The notes beneath the pieces were generated by a model that ran no database searches, was not told the origin of the DNA, and saw only the letters and a program-made list of their open reading frames with translations. From contig OX578145.1 of the NCBI GenBank assembly GCA_951213105.1, positions 117,321,239-117,385,238 on the forward strand: DNA of 64,000 bases, read 5' to 3'. A program made the position numbers and the translations under genes. This document shows, one piece after another, positions 11,631 to 23,790 of this stretch. Source of the DNA: Amaurobius ferox. Taxonomy: Eukaryota; Arthropoda; Arachnida; Araneae; Amaurobiidae. Position 1 is the first letter of the stretch; the number at the start of each line of letters is the position of its first letter.

Positions 11631-14600
11631 TAGATTATGCACTGAAAGTTCTTAATTTAAATTTCAGTTTATAGCAAAGAAATATTGCTTATAAAATATA
11701 TACTAATTAAATAAGTTTAAAATAACTGAAATAATGAAAATGGAATGATACAATGCACGGAATGAAATGCTAAAAAAGTCAAGCAATTACTAAATAGTAA
11801 AATGTTAGTATGTAAATATTCCCTGTTACTATAAATGTCGTTATTTTGTACAAAATTTGCATTTTAGTATCTGAATACCAGTTTAAAGAAGGCTAACACA
11901 ATTTGGCACTGCAATTTCCTGACTGTTCTACACAAATTATGATAACTGAATATATAAAAAGTATTGAAAATACATATTGATTTGGCATTTTATGATTAAC
12001 ATTTATAAAAAAAAAATCTATGAAAATTTATATGTGAAATTTGAATATTCTTTTAGTCACAAAACTTATATTTTATTGCATGACTGATAATAAATATATG
12101 TAAAACAAAAGTAAAATAATTCAAAAGTTTTGAAATTATTAACAACTATTGATATTTATAGAATTAGAAAAATATATTCCTTTTAAGGTTTTGCTATAAG
12201 TTAAATTATACAAAAAATATTACATAATATAAAAAAATTATACAATATGTCAAATATGCAATTTAATAATATATATAAACTATTTTAGCTCGATTTCTAT
12301 AAAATAGGCAATGCAGTAAAAAAACACTTAACTAAATACTAAAATGCTAGTATGTAAATATTCCATGCTACAATAAATGTTGATTTAACAGCATTTACAG
12401 ACACATGGAATATTCAAATATAACACAAGGAACAAAACTAATATGCCAGGAATGTTTACAGAGCAATGTAGGTATGTTTACAGATGTTTTCTGCATTTGT
12501 GGGCATGTTTCCAGAATGGTTAAAAACAATAACTCAGATAACATATAGGGTGTTCATTTTAAAATGGCAGACATTTTATTTTGCAATATTTTCGCTATGA
12601 TTAAGAGAGCATAAGCAACAAACATTCAGTGTTTTGTTACATATGAGATGCTGTGAAGTCTATTGTTTAGATAATAAACATAATTAGACACCAAACACTA
12701 TATGATAAATCAGCATGTTTTTGTAAATTTCAGTAATGTTTAACGTTTAGGCGTGCATATTATAAAAGTTTTTAGCTCTGGAAATTTAATTTGCGATAAA
12801 AATAATTAATGGTTTTCATTGTTGTCACATTTACTAGGCATTTTATGGGGCAGTACAATGGATATAACAACAGAGAACAAGACACACCATAGAATTTGTA
12901 TTTGTAGGTATGTTATAGCAGGTATGTAGACTGCATAGCGATCTATGTCAGGCATAATGAAAACATGGCATATGTCAGGCATAATGAACATGAATATTAG
13001 GCATTATGAACATGAAAACTGTCCATGAACATTATTGGATGTTAAGCCCACCATAAAACGAGGCAGTTATGTAAAAGATTCCTTACTATCAACCCGCCTG
13101 TAGCACTTAACTATTAATATCTCCGGACATATGGGGACAACATACTCTCTAAATCTACATTATCAATTATAATAAGAACCCCCCTAAGAAAACAATTCTT
13201 TACCACCTCTAAACAAAATGGAATTGATTTATGACTTCCTAACAAAGCATACCTATCCCACGAAAAGTGAAACTCACTATATTTTTAATATATATTTAAA
13301 AATATAATTATATTTTTAAGAATATTTAATTCATAATTCCTAGTGACAGGAATTATCAAAGAAATTAAACTTCATTTTCAGAGATATTGAATTTTCAACA
13401 ACATGGATACATTATTTCAAAAGTAACTTTACCAAATATGTCACCAAGGTCGCTAAATAGGACAGACAGAGACAAGAGCTCTTTTTTAAAGAATTCAATC
13501 CTAATCCAGAATACTATTTTGATAGAAAGCTCCCCATTTTCTGTCATAAATTGATCAATATAACTACTTATTATATTGTTAACTACCCAACTCCATAAAG
13601 TCTAGTCAGCTTATATTGTCAGCGATCCTAAAAATTCAGGGAAACAAAATATGGAAATCAAGAAGCATGGGTTCCATTTTAAAATGAATATGTGATGATA
13701 TAATATTACCTTGTTTACTTAGTCAAAAGTTTAGTAAACAAGGTTAAAAAGAAAATTATATTCTTCAAGAAACACGAATCAAATGTTTCAGTTCTCATTC
13801 AAAAATTTATAAATTCAACAAATCTTAAAATTTGTAGGAAAACAATATTTTTTAAGTATTACAGAACTAAAAAGCAACAAAATAAAAATTAAGAAAACAG
13901 AGTATATGCTCTATAGAAAATTATAAAAAAGGGGGAGCAAGAACTTCAATTAACTTTTTATGGTCACTGGGTTTGATTATATAAAATATAAGCACGTCAT
14001 TAGTCATTCCATTTCTATTGAACCCTATAAAAAATGGAGATGTATACTCATGGCTAGGCTAACTTGAATAAATTGTGGTCACTATGACCACAATACCAGC
14101 TAATTACTAAGTTTTGTCTTCATATGCCCTTTAAGTGCACATTTACTAGATAGTTTTAATAGCAACAAAATTTCTGGTGAATATCAATTTAGAATACCTT
14201 TCTTATTGAAATGTAGGAAAACATGAGTAGAATTTTGAATATTCATTTGAGATACCGATAGATTTTAATTTAAACTATAGGTTTTATAAAAATAATTTTA
14301 GCTTTTAACTATTAAAAGTGTTTAACTGATGGACTATATAACTTAGTGGAAGCTTCTCCTATAACTCAGTAGTGTCAAGTTTGGTTTACTGCAAATGCAG
14401 TTGCTTAAAAATGTAACATTTTAGTAAGGGAATGTTTCAATAAAATAGTATGAAAATTTGCAATATAAATATTATTTTATAAATATACTGAATATGAGCA
14501 AGAAGTCATAAATGCATACCATTAGCATGTAAGATATGTATAAGACCAATGAGGTTTAAAGGTAATAAAAATCTAAAATTAAATAAAAATAAACATTCTT

Positions 14601-14689
14601 TTAGATTGTTCAAACATTAAAGTATAAGGAAATGCTTAATTTTTATTAATTTAAATTAATAGTGTGTAAAGTCAAATACAAATAATCAA
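11631..14689. other. AT-rich intergenic DNA
   Basis: No gene was recognised. Small-scale structure includes a roughly 50-bp diverged direct repeat (about 11790-11840 and 12336-12386, sharing tagtatgtaaatattcc) and short tandem units around aggcataatgaacatga at 12946-13010. Confidence 0.5.
14072..14094. other. Perfect palindrome with GGTCAnnnTGACC core
   Basis: Ten-base arms ATTGTGGTCA and TGACCACAAT surround cta. The core has the spacing of an inverted nuclear-receptor half-site pair (IR3). With no nearby gene, a regulatory role is only a possibility. Confidence 0.3.
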
Positions 14690-14832
14690 TAATAAAATAG
14701 AATTTGAAAAACATAGCACAAATCTATAGAATAATAAATCTAAAAACTCAAAATTGATAATATGCACTAATATAAATATAAATTATATATACTACTAAAA
14801 TAAGTGAACAAAAAGTAAAATTTGTAAAAAGT
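14690..14832 (+). repeat. Left arm of a 143-bp inverted duplication
   Basis: The reverse complement of this arm occurs at 15223-15365 with a single mismatch (actacta versus actgcta). The spacer is 390 bp. No terminal motif of a transposon is visible at the arm ends. Confidence 0.9.
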
Positions 14833-15056
14833 TGAACTTTTATCGATATATGCAATTCAACAATTGCCATCATTTTCAGAATTGCTGCAATAGCATAAGC
14901 ATAGTCGGGGTATATTCGAGAAAACTTCATAGAGGGCGAACAGATTTAAAATTTTATTTTTCGCATAATCTCTTTTAAATATGTTTTCCTACTAATTTTA
15001 GATATAAGCAGCAAGGAGTAAACCACTCACTGCTTCTCTATGGATCCACTCCTAGA

Positions 15057-15203
15057 TATAGTAAAAAAAGAAATGCTCTAAAAGTAATAAGTCAGCTGAA
15101 ATGTTGTGCCTAACATACTAATCACTATCCCTGAATTATTTGTGCTAAATTTTGAAATTGCAATATAAGTTTTCATTTAGATTTGTATTCAGTGACACAA
15201 AAA
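15057..15203 (+). repeat. Copy 1 of an identical 147-bp direct repeat
   Basis: Identical to 15381-15527 over all 147 bases at an offset of 324 bp. The complete identity points to a recent duplication. Confidence 0.95.
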
Positions 15204-15222
15204 GGGAATGTTTCAATAAAAT

Positions 15223-15365
15223 ACTTTTTACAAATTTTACTTTTTGTTCACTTATTTTAGCAGTATATATAATTTATATTTATATTAGTGCATATTATCA
15301 ATTTTGAGTTTTTAGATTTATTATTCTATAGATTTGTGCTATGTTTTTCAAATTCTATTTTATTA
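15223..15365 (-). repeat. Right arm of the 143-bp inverted duplication
   Basis: It lies between the two copies of the 147-bp direct repeat. Just before it is gggaatgtttcaataaaata, which also occurs at about 14427, so several nearby segments were copied together. Confidence 0.9.
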
Positions 15366-15380
15366 AAATATAATTTAATC

Positions 15381-15527
15381 TATAGTAAAAAAAGAAATGC
15401 TCTAAAAGTAATAAGTCAGCTGAAATGTTGTGCCTAACATACTAATCACTATCCCTGAATTATTTGTGCTAAATTTTGAAATTGCAATATAAGTTTTCAT
15501 TTAGATTTGTATTCAGTGACACAAAAA
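15381..15527 (+). repeat. Copy 2 of the identical 147-bp direct repeat
   Basis: Partner of 15057-15203; see that entry. Confidence 0.95.
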
Positions 15528-15786
15528 ATATGCAATTTTGGCATATATGCAGCACTGATAGTGGCATCACGCCATATATGATAAAACCTACCCTGCTGAC
15601 TTAGGTGGGATTAAATTCTTTTGGTATAATATTTTCCGAGAATGTGACGATGCAATTTGTGAATATAAAATTTCACAGATTCTACTATGTTTTAGATTTC
15701 TTTATTTTACAGCAAAACTGAAAATATGCCCTGAATTTTGTCCTTTATATTGTGTAATGCAAAATATCTACACTATTAAAATGTGT

Positions 15787-15845
15787 CCCGGCCACACAAC
15801 TTGTTACCATAAACCCCTGGGTTGGTCGTGTGGTCTGGGCCTTCA
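15787..15845 (+). mobile_element. Stand-alone 59-nt hairpin mini-element
   Basis: Flanked by a perfect 15-bp direct repeat ACTATTAAAATGTGT (15772-15786 and 15846-15860). The 59-nt body has the same length and ends as the 3' module of the SINE at 32262-32549. Its terminal stem pairs CCACAC with GTGTGG and CCCGG with CTGGG. There is no tRNA-like head and no (AAC)n tail. The variable-length duplication suggests insertion by target-primed reverse transcription. Confidence 0.75.
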
Positions 15846-15860
15846 ACTATTAAAATGTGT

Positions 15861-17660
15861 GCAACTAAGTATATATGTTCAGCAGTAATTTTCTCAGCTA
15901 ATTTGCACTAATCAAAATTATGGTTAGTGTTCAATGAAATTACTATTTCCAGAAAAAAAATGAAAAAAATGTTAGCTATTCAAAAATTATAAAAACCAAT
16001 AGATTTTTAATTTTTAAAAATAAAAAAAAAGTTTCAAAATCAGGTCTAAAAAGGTCTTATTCCACTTTTATGAAAAGTGGTCAGCAGTCATAACAGGTGG
16101 ATAAATTTCTTTATTTTAGGTTTTATAGACCAGGATGCAGTGGCTCATGCAGATCTATTAAAGCTATCAAGCTATCATAAGTAAGAGGTAAAGTTATCAA
16201 AGTTATATCAAAGCTATTACAAATTAAGAGCTTTTTAAAACAGAAACCAGGCTGGTTGAAAATGAGGTAGCAAACTTTTATATGCTACTGTGTATTAACT
16301 TTCAGAAATTATAATACCTAAACACTTAAATTAGTTTTGAGCATCGATGGAGAAGAAAATATCATCCATGTCCTTCAGTAACTGTCAGTTATTGTTGACA
16401 GAAAATTGAGTTAAATATAAACTTCTAATAGTGGAATGTATTGTTCGATCTAACTATTAAATTTTAACTATCTTGAGAATCACAATGTATTTTGTTGAAA
16501 ATAAATTTAAAATAAATAGGTTAGAGCTGCTTTATATAGTATTACAGTAAATTATCATATGCAAGGTATTACCAAATCATTATTTTATACACAATATTAC
16601 AGTTGCCACTAATTACAGCAAACTTTAAAGGACCATAATAAGCTATTCATTATATCCAGTTACCTTGGACTCATACACAATATTGATACCATTTAACTTT
16701 GATTTATTATACACATCTGATTCATAAATAGTGTTAATATATAATTGTATCAACACCAATTTCTAACAACTGAAAGTTTACAACAAACAATTTGGTTCAA
16801 ATATGTGATGACTATATTATATATATTGATTTAAAACAATTCAATCAAATTTTGAACTAGATGAAAAAAATTATGCAATTTTAAAATTTACTTATAGCAT
16901 GAGAGGTTCTTTTTACATAAGGAAAAAATACTTTATACGTTTTCCTTAACTTTAGAGGTGAATGTAATTAGTGTCAATTTTGTTACTATAAAAACAAAAC
17001 AAAAACAACCCTGACTTTCATTTTACAGCTCTACAGTAGTTAAAAATACTTGCATTGGTAATCAAGAGCAGTATCAAAAATTACCTATTAAGCTTATACT
17101 TTAAGAAATTGAAAACATTCAACATTCAAGGCGCTAAATTGACATATAAAATTACCCAAGACATAAAAAGACATGAAATGACAATCACATCTCTATAAAA
17201 TTTAAAGACTTTGTTTAGTTCCACATACAATTCCACATTTTTATAAAATTTTTTTTATAATTTGCTATAATTATTCTTTATTTATTGCAGGCAAAAGGAA
17301 TCTACATTTTGAGATATTAATAAAATAAAACTTTTCCCTTAGAAATAACATTAGACATATATAATATTTTTTTATCCCCAAAGTTGAGGAATATAAATAG
17401 CATCACATTACCGAATAATGAAAACAAATTTTATTCGGATTTCTTTTAAATGTGTTGCAATTATATACGGTACAGATGATTTTTTATTTTAAAATTCTCA
17501 TAATTTCAATAAGAAAATTGTTAGATGAATTTATTTAATAAATTTATTTTATTTTTTAAGATTGTATATAATCTTTAGCTCATACAATGGTATAAGAAAA
17601 GATTATAGGTATTAGTTTTAACTGCAATTAAGTTATCTGTCCTATTTTCATTGTGATATA
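15861..17660. other. AT-rich intergenic DNA
   Basis: No coding or repeat structure of note. Short agctatcaaagttat-like repetitions occur near 16165-16210. Confidence 0.5.
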
Positions 17661-17668
17661 CTATGTAG

Positions 17669-18953
17669 CATAGGTTCTCAACGTGGGCGATAACGCCCCC
17701 TTGTGGGCATTTGAGACTTTCAGGGGGGCAGTAGAAGACCCAGAGAAAATTAGGGGGCATTGAGATGCTACGGTTGCAAAAAATTTGAGTGAACGCCTCC
17801 ATACATCACTGCAATATGTTATGAGAGCAGTTAATAAAATCAGAAGTAACTCGTTGAACGACAGATTATTTAGTCAGCTTTGCATTGCCAATGATGAAGA
17901 TTTCAACCGATTGCTGCTTCACACAGAGGTGCGCTGGCTGTCAAAAGGTACTTATGTGACTCGATTTTACTATCTGTTTGGGTCTGTGATAGAGTTCCTA
18001 GGAAACAAAGATACGGAATTGCGCGACAACCTTATCTCATCAAAGAACGATATTGCGTACTTGACAGACCTGTATAAATTGTTTAATGATGTCAATCTCC
18101 AACTTCAAGGCGATGACTTAAACTTGATTAAGACAAAAAATAGCGTTGCTGCTTTCGTGTCCAAACTGCTATTATACAAAAGAAATATCAGCAGACGCGA
18201 ATTCAATAACTTCCCAAATTTATCAGCAGTATCATTCAAGCACGACGACTTGCTTGTTTACTGTCAACACTTGGAAAACCTCCACAGTGATTTCAAGGAA
18301 CGATTCCAGGACATTTTAAACATGGACATACCAGACTGGGTTTTGGATCCTTTTTCAAATGTCAACACAGCAGGATCATCCCAGTTAGAAGAACTAATAG
18401 AACTGATGACAAATGAGGAATTAAAAATTAAATTCAAGAATGGCTACCAAGAATTTTGGCTGCAGAAGCTGATTTTGCAACTGTACCCAGGATTATGGTC
18501 GATTGTTCCACAATTTCTGATAGCATTCCCATCTTCCTATTTAGCTGAACGTGGATTTAGTGCTGTAGCAACGTTGGTAACTAAAAAGAGAAATCGGCTC
18601 CATGTTACTGAACGCGGCGACTTACGGTTGTTTTTAAGTAAAATCGAGCCTGATATTAACAAACTCCTTAAAATGCATCAAATTCAACCTTCTCATTAGA
18701 TAAGTTATAAATTCAATGTCTTTTGAATGTTAATAAAAATACTTTTCAATATAATTAAGTATGCGTTTTAATTGTTCTCATTGAAACAGTCTTCTTTAAA
18801 CTCGGAAATAGGATAGGGCCATATCCTATCTTATGACTATAATATATAATATTACACGTTTAAATATAATCGTGGCAATAGCTGTTTCAGATTCGCAAGT
18901 AAAAAAAATATTCTCAAAGTGGGCGGTGGGCAAAAAAAGGTTGAGAACCTATG
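17669..18953 (+). mobile_element. hAT transposon derivative, 1285 bp, both ends intact
   Basis: The element starts CATAGGTTCTCAAC and ends GTTGAGAACCTATG, perfect 14-bp inverted termini of the CAnnGGTTCTCAAC type common in hAT elements. It is flanked by 8-bp target-site duplications CTATGTAG (17661-17668) and CTATATAG (18954-18961) with one mismatch. It carries one long ORF encoding the C-terminal part of the transposase. The missing N-terminal half makes it an internal-deletion derivative that could move only with help. Confidence 0.9.
17785..18699 (+). CDS. hAT transposase, C-terminal part (N-terminally truncated)
   Basis: The frame is open for 304 residues from a TTG codon and extends a little upstream to about 17764, so the stated start is arbitrary and no methionine start is seen. 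The sequence matches the ZBED5/SCAND3-type hAT group: RLLLHTEVRWLSKG near residues 45-58, and a C-terminal dimerisation region near residues 240-290 containing FPSSYLAERGFSAV. The BED zinc finger and the first part of the RNase H-like catalytic fold are absent. A polyadenylation-like aataaa follows the stop at about 18731. The frame has no stops or frameshifts despite the truncation, so the copy is young, or the truncated protein has been kept. Confidence in the family is high; activity is doubtful. Confidence 0.85.
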   Translation: MSERLHTSLQYVMRAVNKIRSNSLNDRLFSQLCIANDEDFNRLLLHTEVRWLSKGTYVTRFYYLFGSVIEFLGNKDTELRDNLISSKNDIAYLTDLYKLFNDVNLQLQGDDLNLIKTKNSVAAFVSKLLLYKRNISRREFNNFPNLSAVSFKHDDLLVYCQHLENLHSDFKERFQDILNMDIPDWVLDPFSNVNTAGSSQLEELIELMTNEELKIKFKNGYQEFWLQKLILQLYPGLWSIVPQFLIAFPSSYLAERGFSAVATLVTKKRNRLHVTERGDLRLFLSKIEPDINKLLKMHQIQPSH

Positions 18954-18961
18954 CTATATAG

Positions 18962-21511
18962 ATTAAACTATAGATATTCTAAACTAGAGATTTTTCAGAT
19001 TGTGTTTTATTAGGTATTTCAACAGAACATAATATCATGGAAATTATTGTAACCACCTACTACTCATTTCAGTTGACCCATTTTGGCACCTTCAAAATTT
19101 TCTAAAATTTGTTAGCAATGGGAAACAAAATATTTCATTCTTTAGATTTACAGATGTTTTCAGTAAATTAATTTTTCAAATGCGAAAACAAATTCCTACA
19201 TTTTTTTTTTCATCTTTTCTATGAGAAAGTGAGTTTTATTAAAAACAAATGAATTTAAAATTTTTTAATCAGCAATAATGCCAAGTACCTCTGCTAGTGT
19301 TCGATAATGTTGACTAGTGTTTGCAACCTTACATAATTGACAGACAATAGTCACTGCAGCAACAATTTATTTTAGGGGACAGCACTGTTGTATAATATTA
19401 ATTATGCAAAATTTTTATTTTTAATATTTTGATCTTCTATATTTAATTTAAACATAAATAATTACTAAGAACTTAAAATAATATATAAACTGAAGTTAAT
19501 AAAAAGAATTTTTGATTACCAATGTATCATACCATTGTAACTTACAAAAAACCAACAACATGCAATATAAAACTAAAATAATTTTGTTAAAAGCAACATG
19601 CAATACAAAATAAAGTGTCAGACGGTTTCAAAAGCAAGAAACAACCTACTTCATAAGGAAACACAAGCTGTGCAACCTTCACTTATGAGAGTTAGGTTGG
19701 TCAGATGGTTTTATATAAAAATGAATCAAGATAATCAAATAACTATATCTAAAGCAAATGAGGCAAACAAATTTTGATCATGCACTGGCAATCAAAGAAA
19801 TATCTAACATGAAAGTTATAGAGATCTTTGATACAGGAGAAATTTAGATGATTACTTTCACTATCGCTTCATATAACATGAAATACTGTGGAGATAGATA
19901 TAAATTAAAGAATCAATATTTTAAATCTGGTTTATACTATATTAATTTTCAAGGTAAAATCCTTTTTACAATATTTTGTTTTCCAACTGCATCGAATTAA
20001 ACAGAAAGCTACATATCTGTCTTCATTACCTCGATGCTAAATATTTAAAATATCTTTATATTTACTTAGAACCACTGCAGGTACTATTCTGAACAGCAAT
20101 TAAAGGAACATGTTGTAAAACACAGAATAACTATTGTTTATATTTCCAGATAAATGCTATATCTGCTATTCTTTTGCTTAAGTTCTCAATCTAATCTTTT
20201 ATTCTATATAAATAAAATGTTTATAAACCGTGAATGGTATTCTGGGGCTTGATGAAAACATTTAACGGTATGTTTTCTTGTAGCAGCACTTTTTAATGCT
20301 GTTAACATAAGAATGAAATAGGATAAATACTGTTGGTTATTATAAATGACAAATTAATTTTGGTTCTATTTAAAAACAGCTATTAACAAATCCTAAGAAG
20401 AAAGTCTAATAGGAAATACACAAAATGAATATACATTGTAAAATAAAAAATGACACATTCTTGCATGCCATCTGGCTATGCTAAAAGGTCTAATTGGCAA
20501 ATTTAAAAAGTATCATATATTATTTCTTATATAATGCAACATGAAGCTCCTTTTTTGGCACAATTATTACAGCTGTGACAATTTTATTTCCAGGCAAAAC
20601 ATTTATAAAAATATTATAAAAATTTACATACTATTTATCTTGATTGCACGTAGCACTGTTTTATAGACACATTAATTTTGCAACTAAAACACAAATGCAG
20701 TAATCTTTCATTACTTCTTGCATGTCTACAGACATGCAAACTGCTCGATATATTAAAGAAACTTTCTAAACTTTACAAAATCTTAGATAGACAACTTTCC
20801 ATAAGAATATAAATCTAGATATAACTATTGTTTGTAAATTATTTTGAATAATAAGAAAAAAGAAAAGAAAATCACATTCTTATGTTTCAATTTTCGAGAA
20901 GCAAGAATATTTTCAGAATATTGTTTGGTTAGATTAGTTATTATATACTCTTAATAGATACCACCACCAACTGGCTGTTAACTGAACTAGTGGCAAAAGC
21001 ACTAGTTATGTAGTTAATGGCTATTGATGCATTTTCCTATCACTGCAGTTGATGATTATTTGGTGCCAATGAGCTCCAAGGGTGAAAGTGGTTCACTGAC
21101 GCTTCTTGCTGTATTAGGAGCATGATTCCACGCTTTGAAGTGCCTCTTATTAGTAAGTTTTGCTACTATGGATACTTTTATTCAGAAATAAACAAATCTG
21201 ATATATCTCAATATGTGATATAACAAAGGGTCACCACAGTTTTAGCAAAATAATTTCGTAAGTGGAGTTCGTTCTAAAATTTTTATGCTAATTTTGAATT
21301 TAATAGTATCTTTTCAAGTTATAAAATATTTTAGTAAGAACAACTTTAAGTGGGACATGCTCATGCATTTCTTTTTCTCTGGACGTTACCAGGAGCTTAA
21401 TACACTACTATATTTAAATTTGCACTACAAATTCTCATTACAAAACTAATTATACACCCAAGTTTGATAATTAAGTTAAAACATTTCAAAATATGTATGC
21501 AACAAAAAAAT
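18962..21511. other. AT-rich intergenic DNA
   Basis: No gene or clear repeat. A less AT-rich patch at about 21040-21155 is listed separately. Confidence 0.5.
21066..21151 (-). other. Possible coding patch, minus strand (speculative)
   Basis: On the minus strand this patch is open and ends in a stop after SVSEPLSPLELIGTK. A possible splice acceptor precedes it but lacks a pyrimidine tract. The plus strand is also open after a good acceptor-like sequence (ttttcctatcactgcag at about 21032-21048). With both strands open over under 100 bases, coding status cannot be decided from this sequence. Confidence 0.15.
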
Positions 21512-22384
21512 TACCGTATATACTCGAGTATAAGTCAAGAAATTTGTGACAAAAAAACCCCTCAAAGTGTGTGGGACCTTATAAGTGGAGTCTATAAAAA
21601 AAAAACGTAAGTCTAAAAGTTCTTTTTTCCGGCAAGGCAATCCCTCTTAAAGTGATGCGTTAGTAATTACGCAATAGCGCACTTCCAAATTCTTCTATGA
21701 GTCACTATCCTCCCAACTACCAGTGTATCGCATCATAAAAAAATATGCATACATTTTCGTTCGATGTTTATCTCTCGCTTCTCGGATTATGACCAATTGT
21801 TTTTGACAAAAAATGGCTCGTATCAGAAATAACTCAGTAACATGGATTGTTTAAAACTATACTGAAGGATTTTAAATTGAAAGTGTTTTTTTGTTTTGTT
21901 TATTGAAGAGAGTATCTAATAACAACTGTATTGGGGGCTTAACGAAAATATCAGCTCAAATAAACTGCGGAAGCCAGATATTGTTTTGATTGAGAGGTGG
22001 GTCAAGGTCGTTTGAGAGACAGGGATGCAAGGTTTCCCGTCCGTTTTGAGGATGCTGCATGCTGGGAGTAAAAGAATGCCTGGAGCTTGTCACACAAGAA
22101 CGAGCGCCCTCAAAACGGATGGGAGACAAAGCTCACATGTCATAGGCCTACTTGTTTGGAATCAGACTTTAAAGCGGTCCAATGTAGTTTTTATTATGGA
22201 AATTAAATTTTATTATTATATATATATATATATATATTTATTTTTTTTTGTTTCGTTTTCAACTGTTTTTGAATAATTTATTGAACATTTTTTTTCTCTT
22301 TTGGGGATCAATTTATTCGCAAGTTTTGGATTTTTTTTTTCTCTGAAAGTAGGAGTGTCAACTTATACGCGGGTATATACGGTA
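21512..22384. mobile_element. TIR DNA transposon derivative with TA flanks, about 0.87 kb
   Basis: The left end CCGTATATACTCGAGTATAA and the right end TTATACGCGGGTATATACGG are inverted repeats differing at two positions, each bordered by TA (21512-21513 and 22383-22384). TA duplications fit the Tc1/mariner/pogo group. From general knowledge, ACCGTAT...TATAA termini occur in pogo-like elements with CENP-B-type transposases. The interior has no intact transposase frame. Confidence 0.65.
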
Positions 22385-22966
22385 TACTAAAAATGTATGT
22401 AATGTATAATACCCTTTTACATTTAAATTTAAAGTCACCATTATAATATAAATTTGTATCTTGCACTTTTAGTAAACTTTAAATTATTAAAATAAAGAAC
22501 ACATTTCTTGTTAACAATAGTTATAAAGTATTACTGACAATTAGTTGTAATCAGTAAGATCAAATATTTAACAAAAGACACGTTTGGTAAAAGGACAATG
22601 AAAATAATTTTTAAAACAAAATAATGATATAAGAAATATAATTTTTTATTCAAAAACTCAGTAACAAGACATGTGAGATAATAACAAATATATATATATA
22701 TACTTGCTTAAGATCTTAGAAAAGCCAAAATGTAAAACAATAAACTTTCTAAAGATGACATTAGAACATTAACTACATAAGCATAAAATTTCCCATGTTA
22801 ACATCTTTGTGTAAATAATATAACAAAAAAACAAAACAAAACAAAAACAAATTCTTCACTAAATATGCATTAACAATTATCATAAACAGTTCAACAGTCA
22901 TTTAAATAAATAATAAAAATACATGAATTGTGGACTTGGACATTCTTTTTTTTAATCCGTAAAAAG
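22385..22966. other. AT-rich intergenic DNA
   Basis: Nothing recognised beyond A-rich low-complexity DNA (for example aaaacaaaacaaaacaaaa at about 22828-22850). Confidence 0.5.
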
Positions 22967-23251
22967 CAGTAGTTCCCAACTTTTGTTAAAATCACAAACC
23001 CTCTTTCAATAAATATTTTCATTAACAACTTTACTTAAATTCCTGTAATAAAAGTGTTTCTATTTTTTAATACTTTCAGTATCTATAATTTATAACATCC
23101 CGATTGCTTATGCAAAAATATTATGCATCCAAAGTTTTGGTATATAAGTTTTATAACATTACATTTTGTTTGAAAAATTTAATTAAAAAATCCACCTGCA
23201 TTTTACGTGAACTTTTTACAGGGTAAATGAACTACCAGTTGGTAACCACTG
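22967..23251. mobile_element. hAT-like MITE, about 285 bp
   Basis: The left end CAGTAGTTCCCAACTTTT and the right end ACCAGTTGGTAACCACTG form an imperfect inverted repeat of the hAT CAGTGGTTCCCAAC type. Flanking octamers (gtaaaaag, ctaaaggt) agree only in part. The length is close to the hAT-like MITE at 8272. Confidence 0.5.
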
Positions 23252-23790
23252 CTAAAGGTGATATAACACAGAAAACTAAATTCTTTTCAATGAAGGGAAC
23301 AGTATATAAAAACAGATCACAGAAAGCTACGATAAGCACACCATAAAGCATAACAATCTTGACAAGAACATAGATCCACTTTCTTTTTTCATGCAATAGC
23401 TCATCAGTAGTAGACAGCTATATATAATTGAAAAGCACACCACAACACAGATTCAGCTAAGCTTCAAGCACAAAATGTGCATAAGTTATTTCACACAAGT
23501 TCTGTAAATGGTTTGGTCAAAAATACTTTACCATCATGGAATAAATTAAACATACAATAAAAATACAAGTCTTGCTCTTGGCATGTACAAGTCTTGCTCT
23601 TGGCAATCAACAGTTGATGATAATTCAAGAAGAAAAAAATGGATTCTAGTAGCTGCCTAACATTTTCATTACAGATGTTATATATGAATGCAGAGGTCTG
23701 TACAGGCTTGGACTTGGAAAAGGTTTGGTCGATATACTATCTTGGGCCAGATGTGGTTTAAAAAAAATAAATAATAATAAACGAACATAA
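23252..23790. other. Intergenic DNA with a small tandem duplication
   Basis: At 23563-23604 the unit acaagtcttgctcttggca occurs twice in tandem with a gt spacer. No gene was seen. Confidence 0.5.

Noticed and set aside
17575..17802. 75-codon minus-strand frame
   Set aside because: It spans the left end of the hAT element in antisense; the plus-strand transposase frame explains this region.
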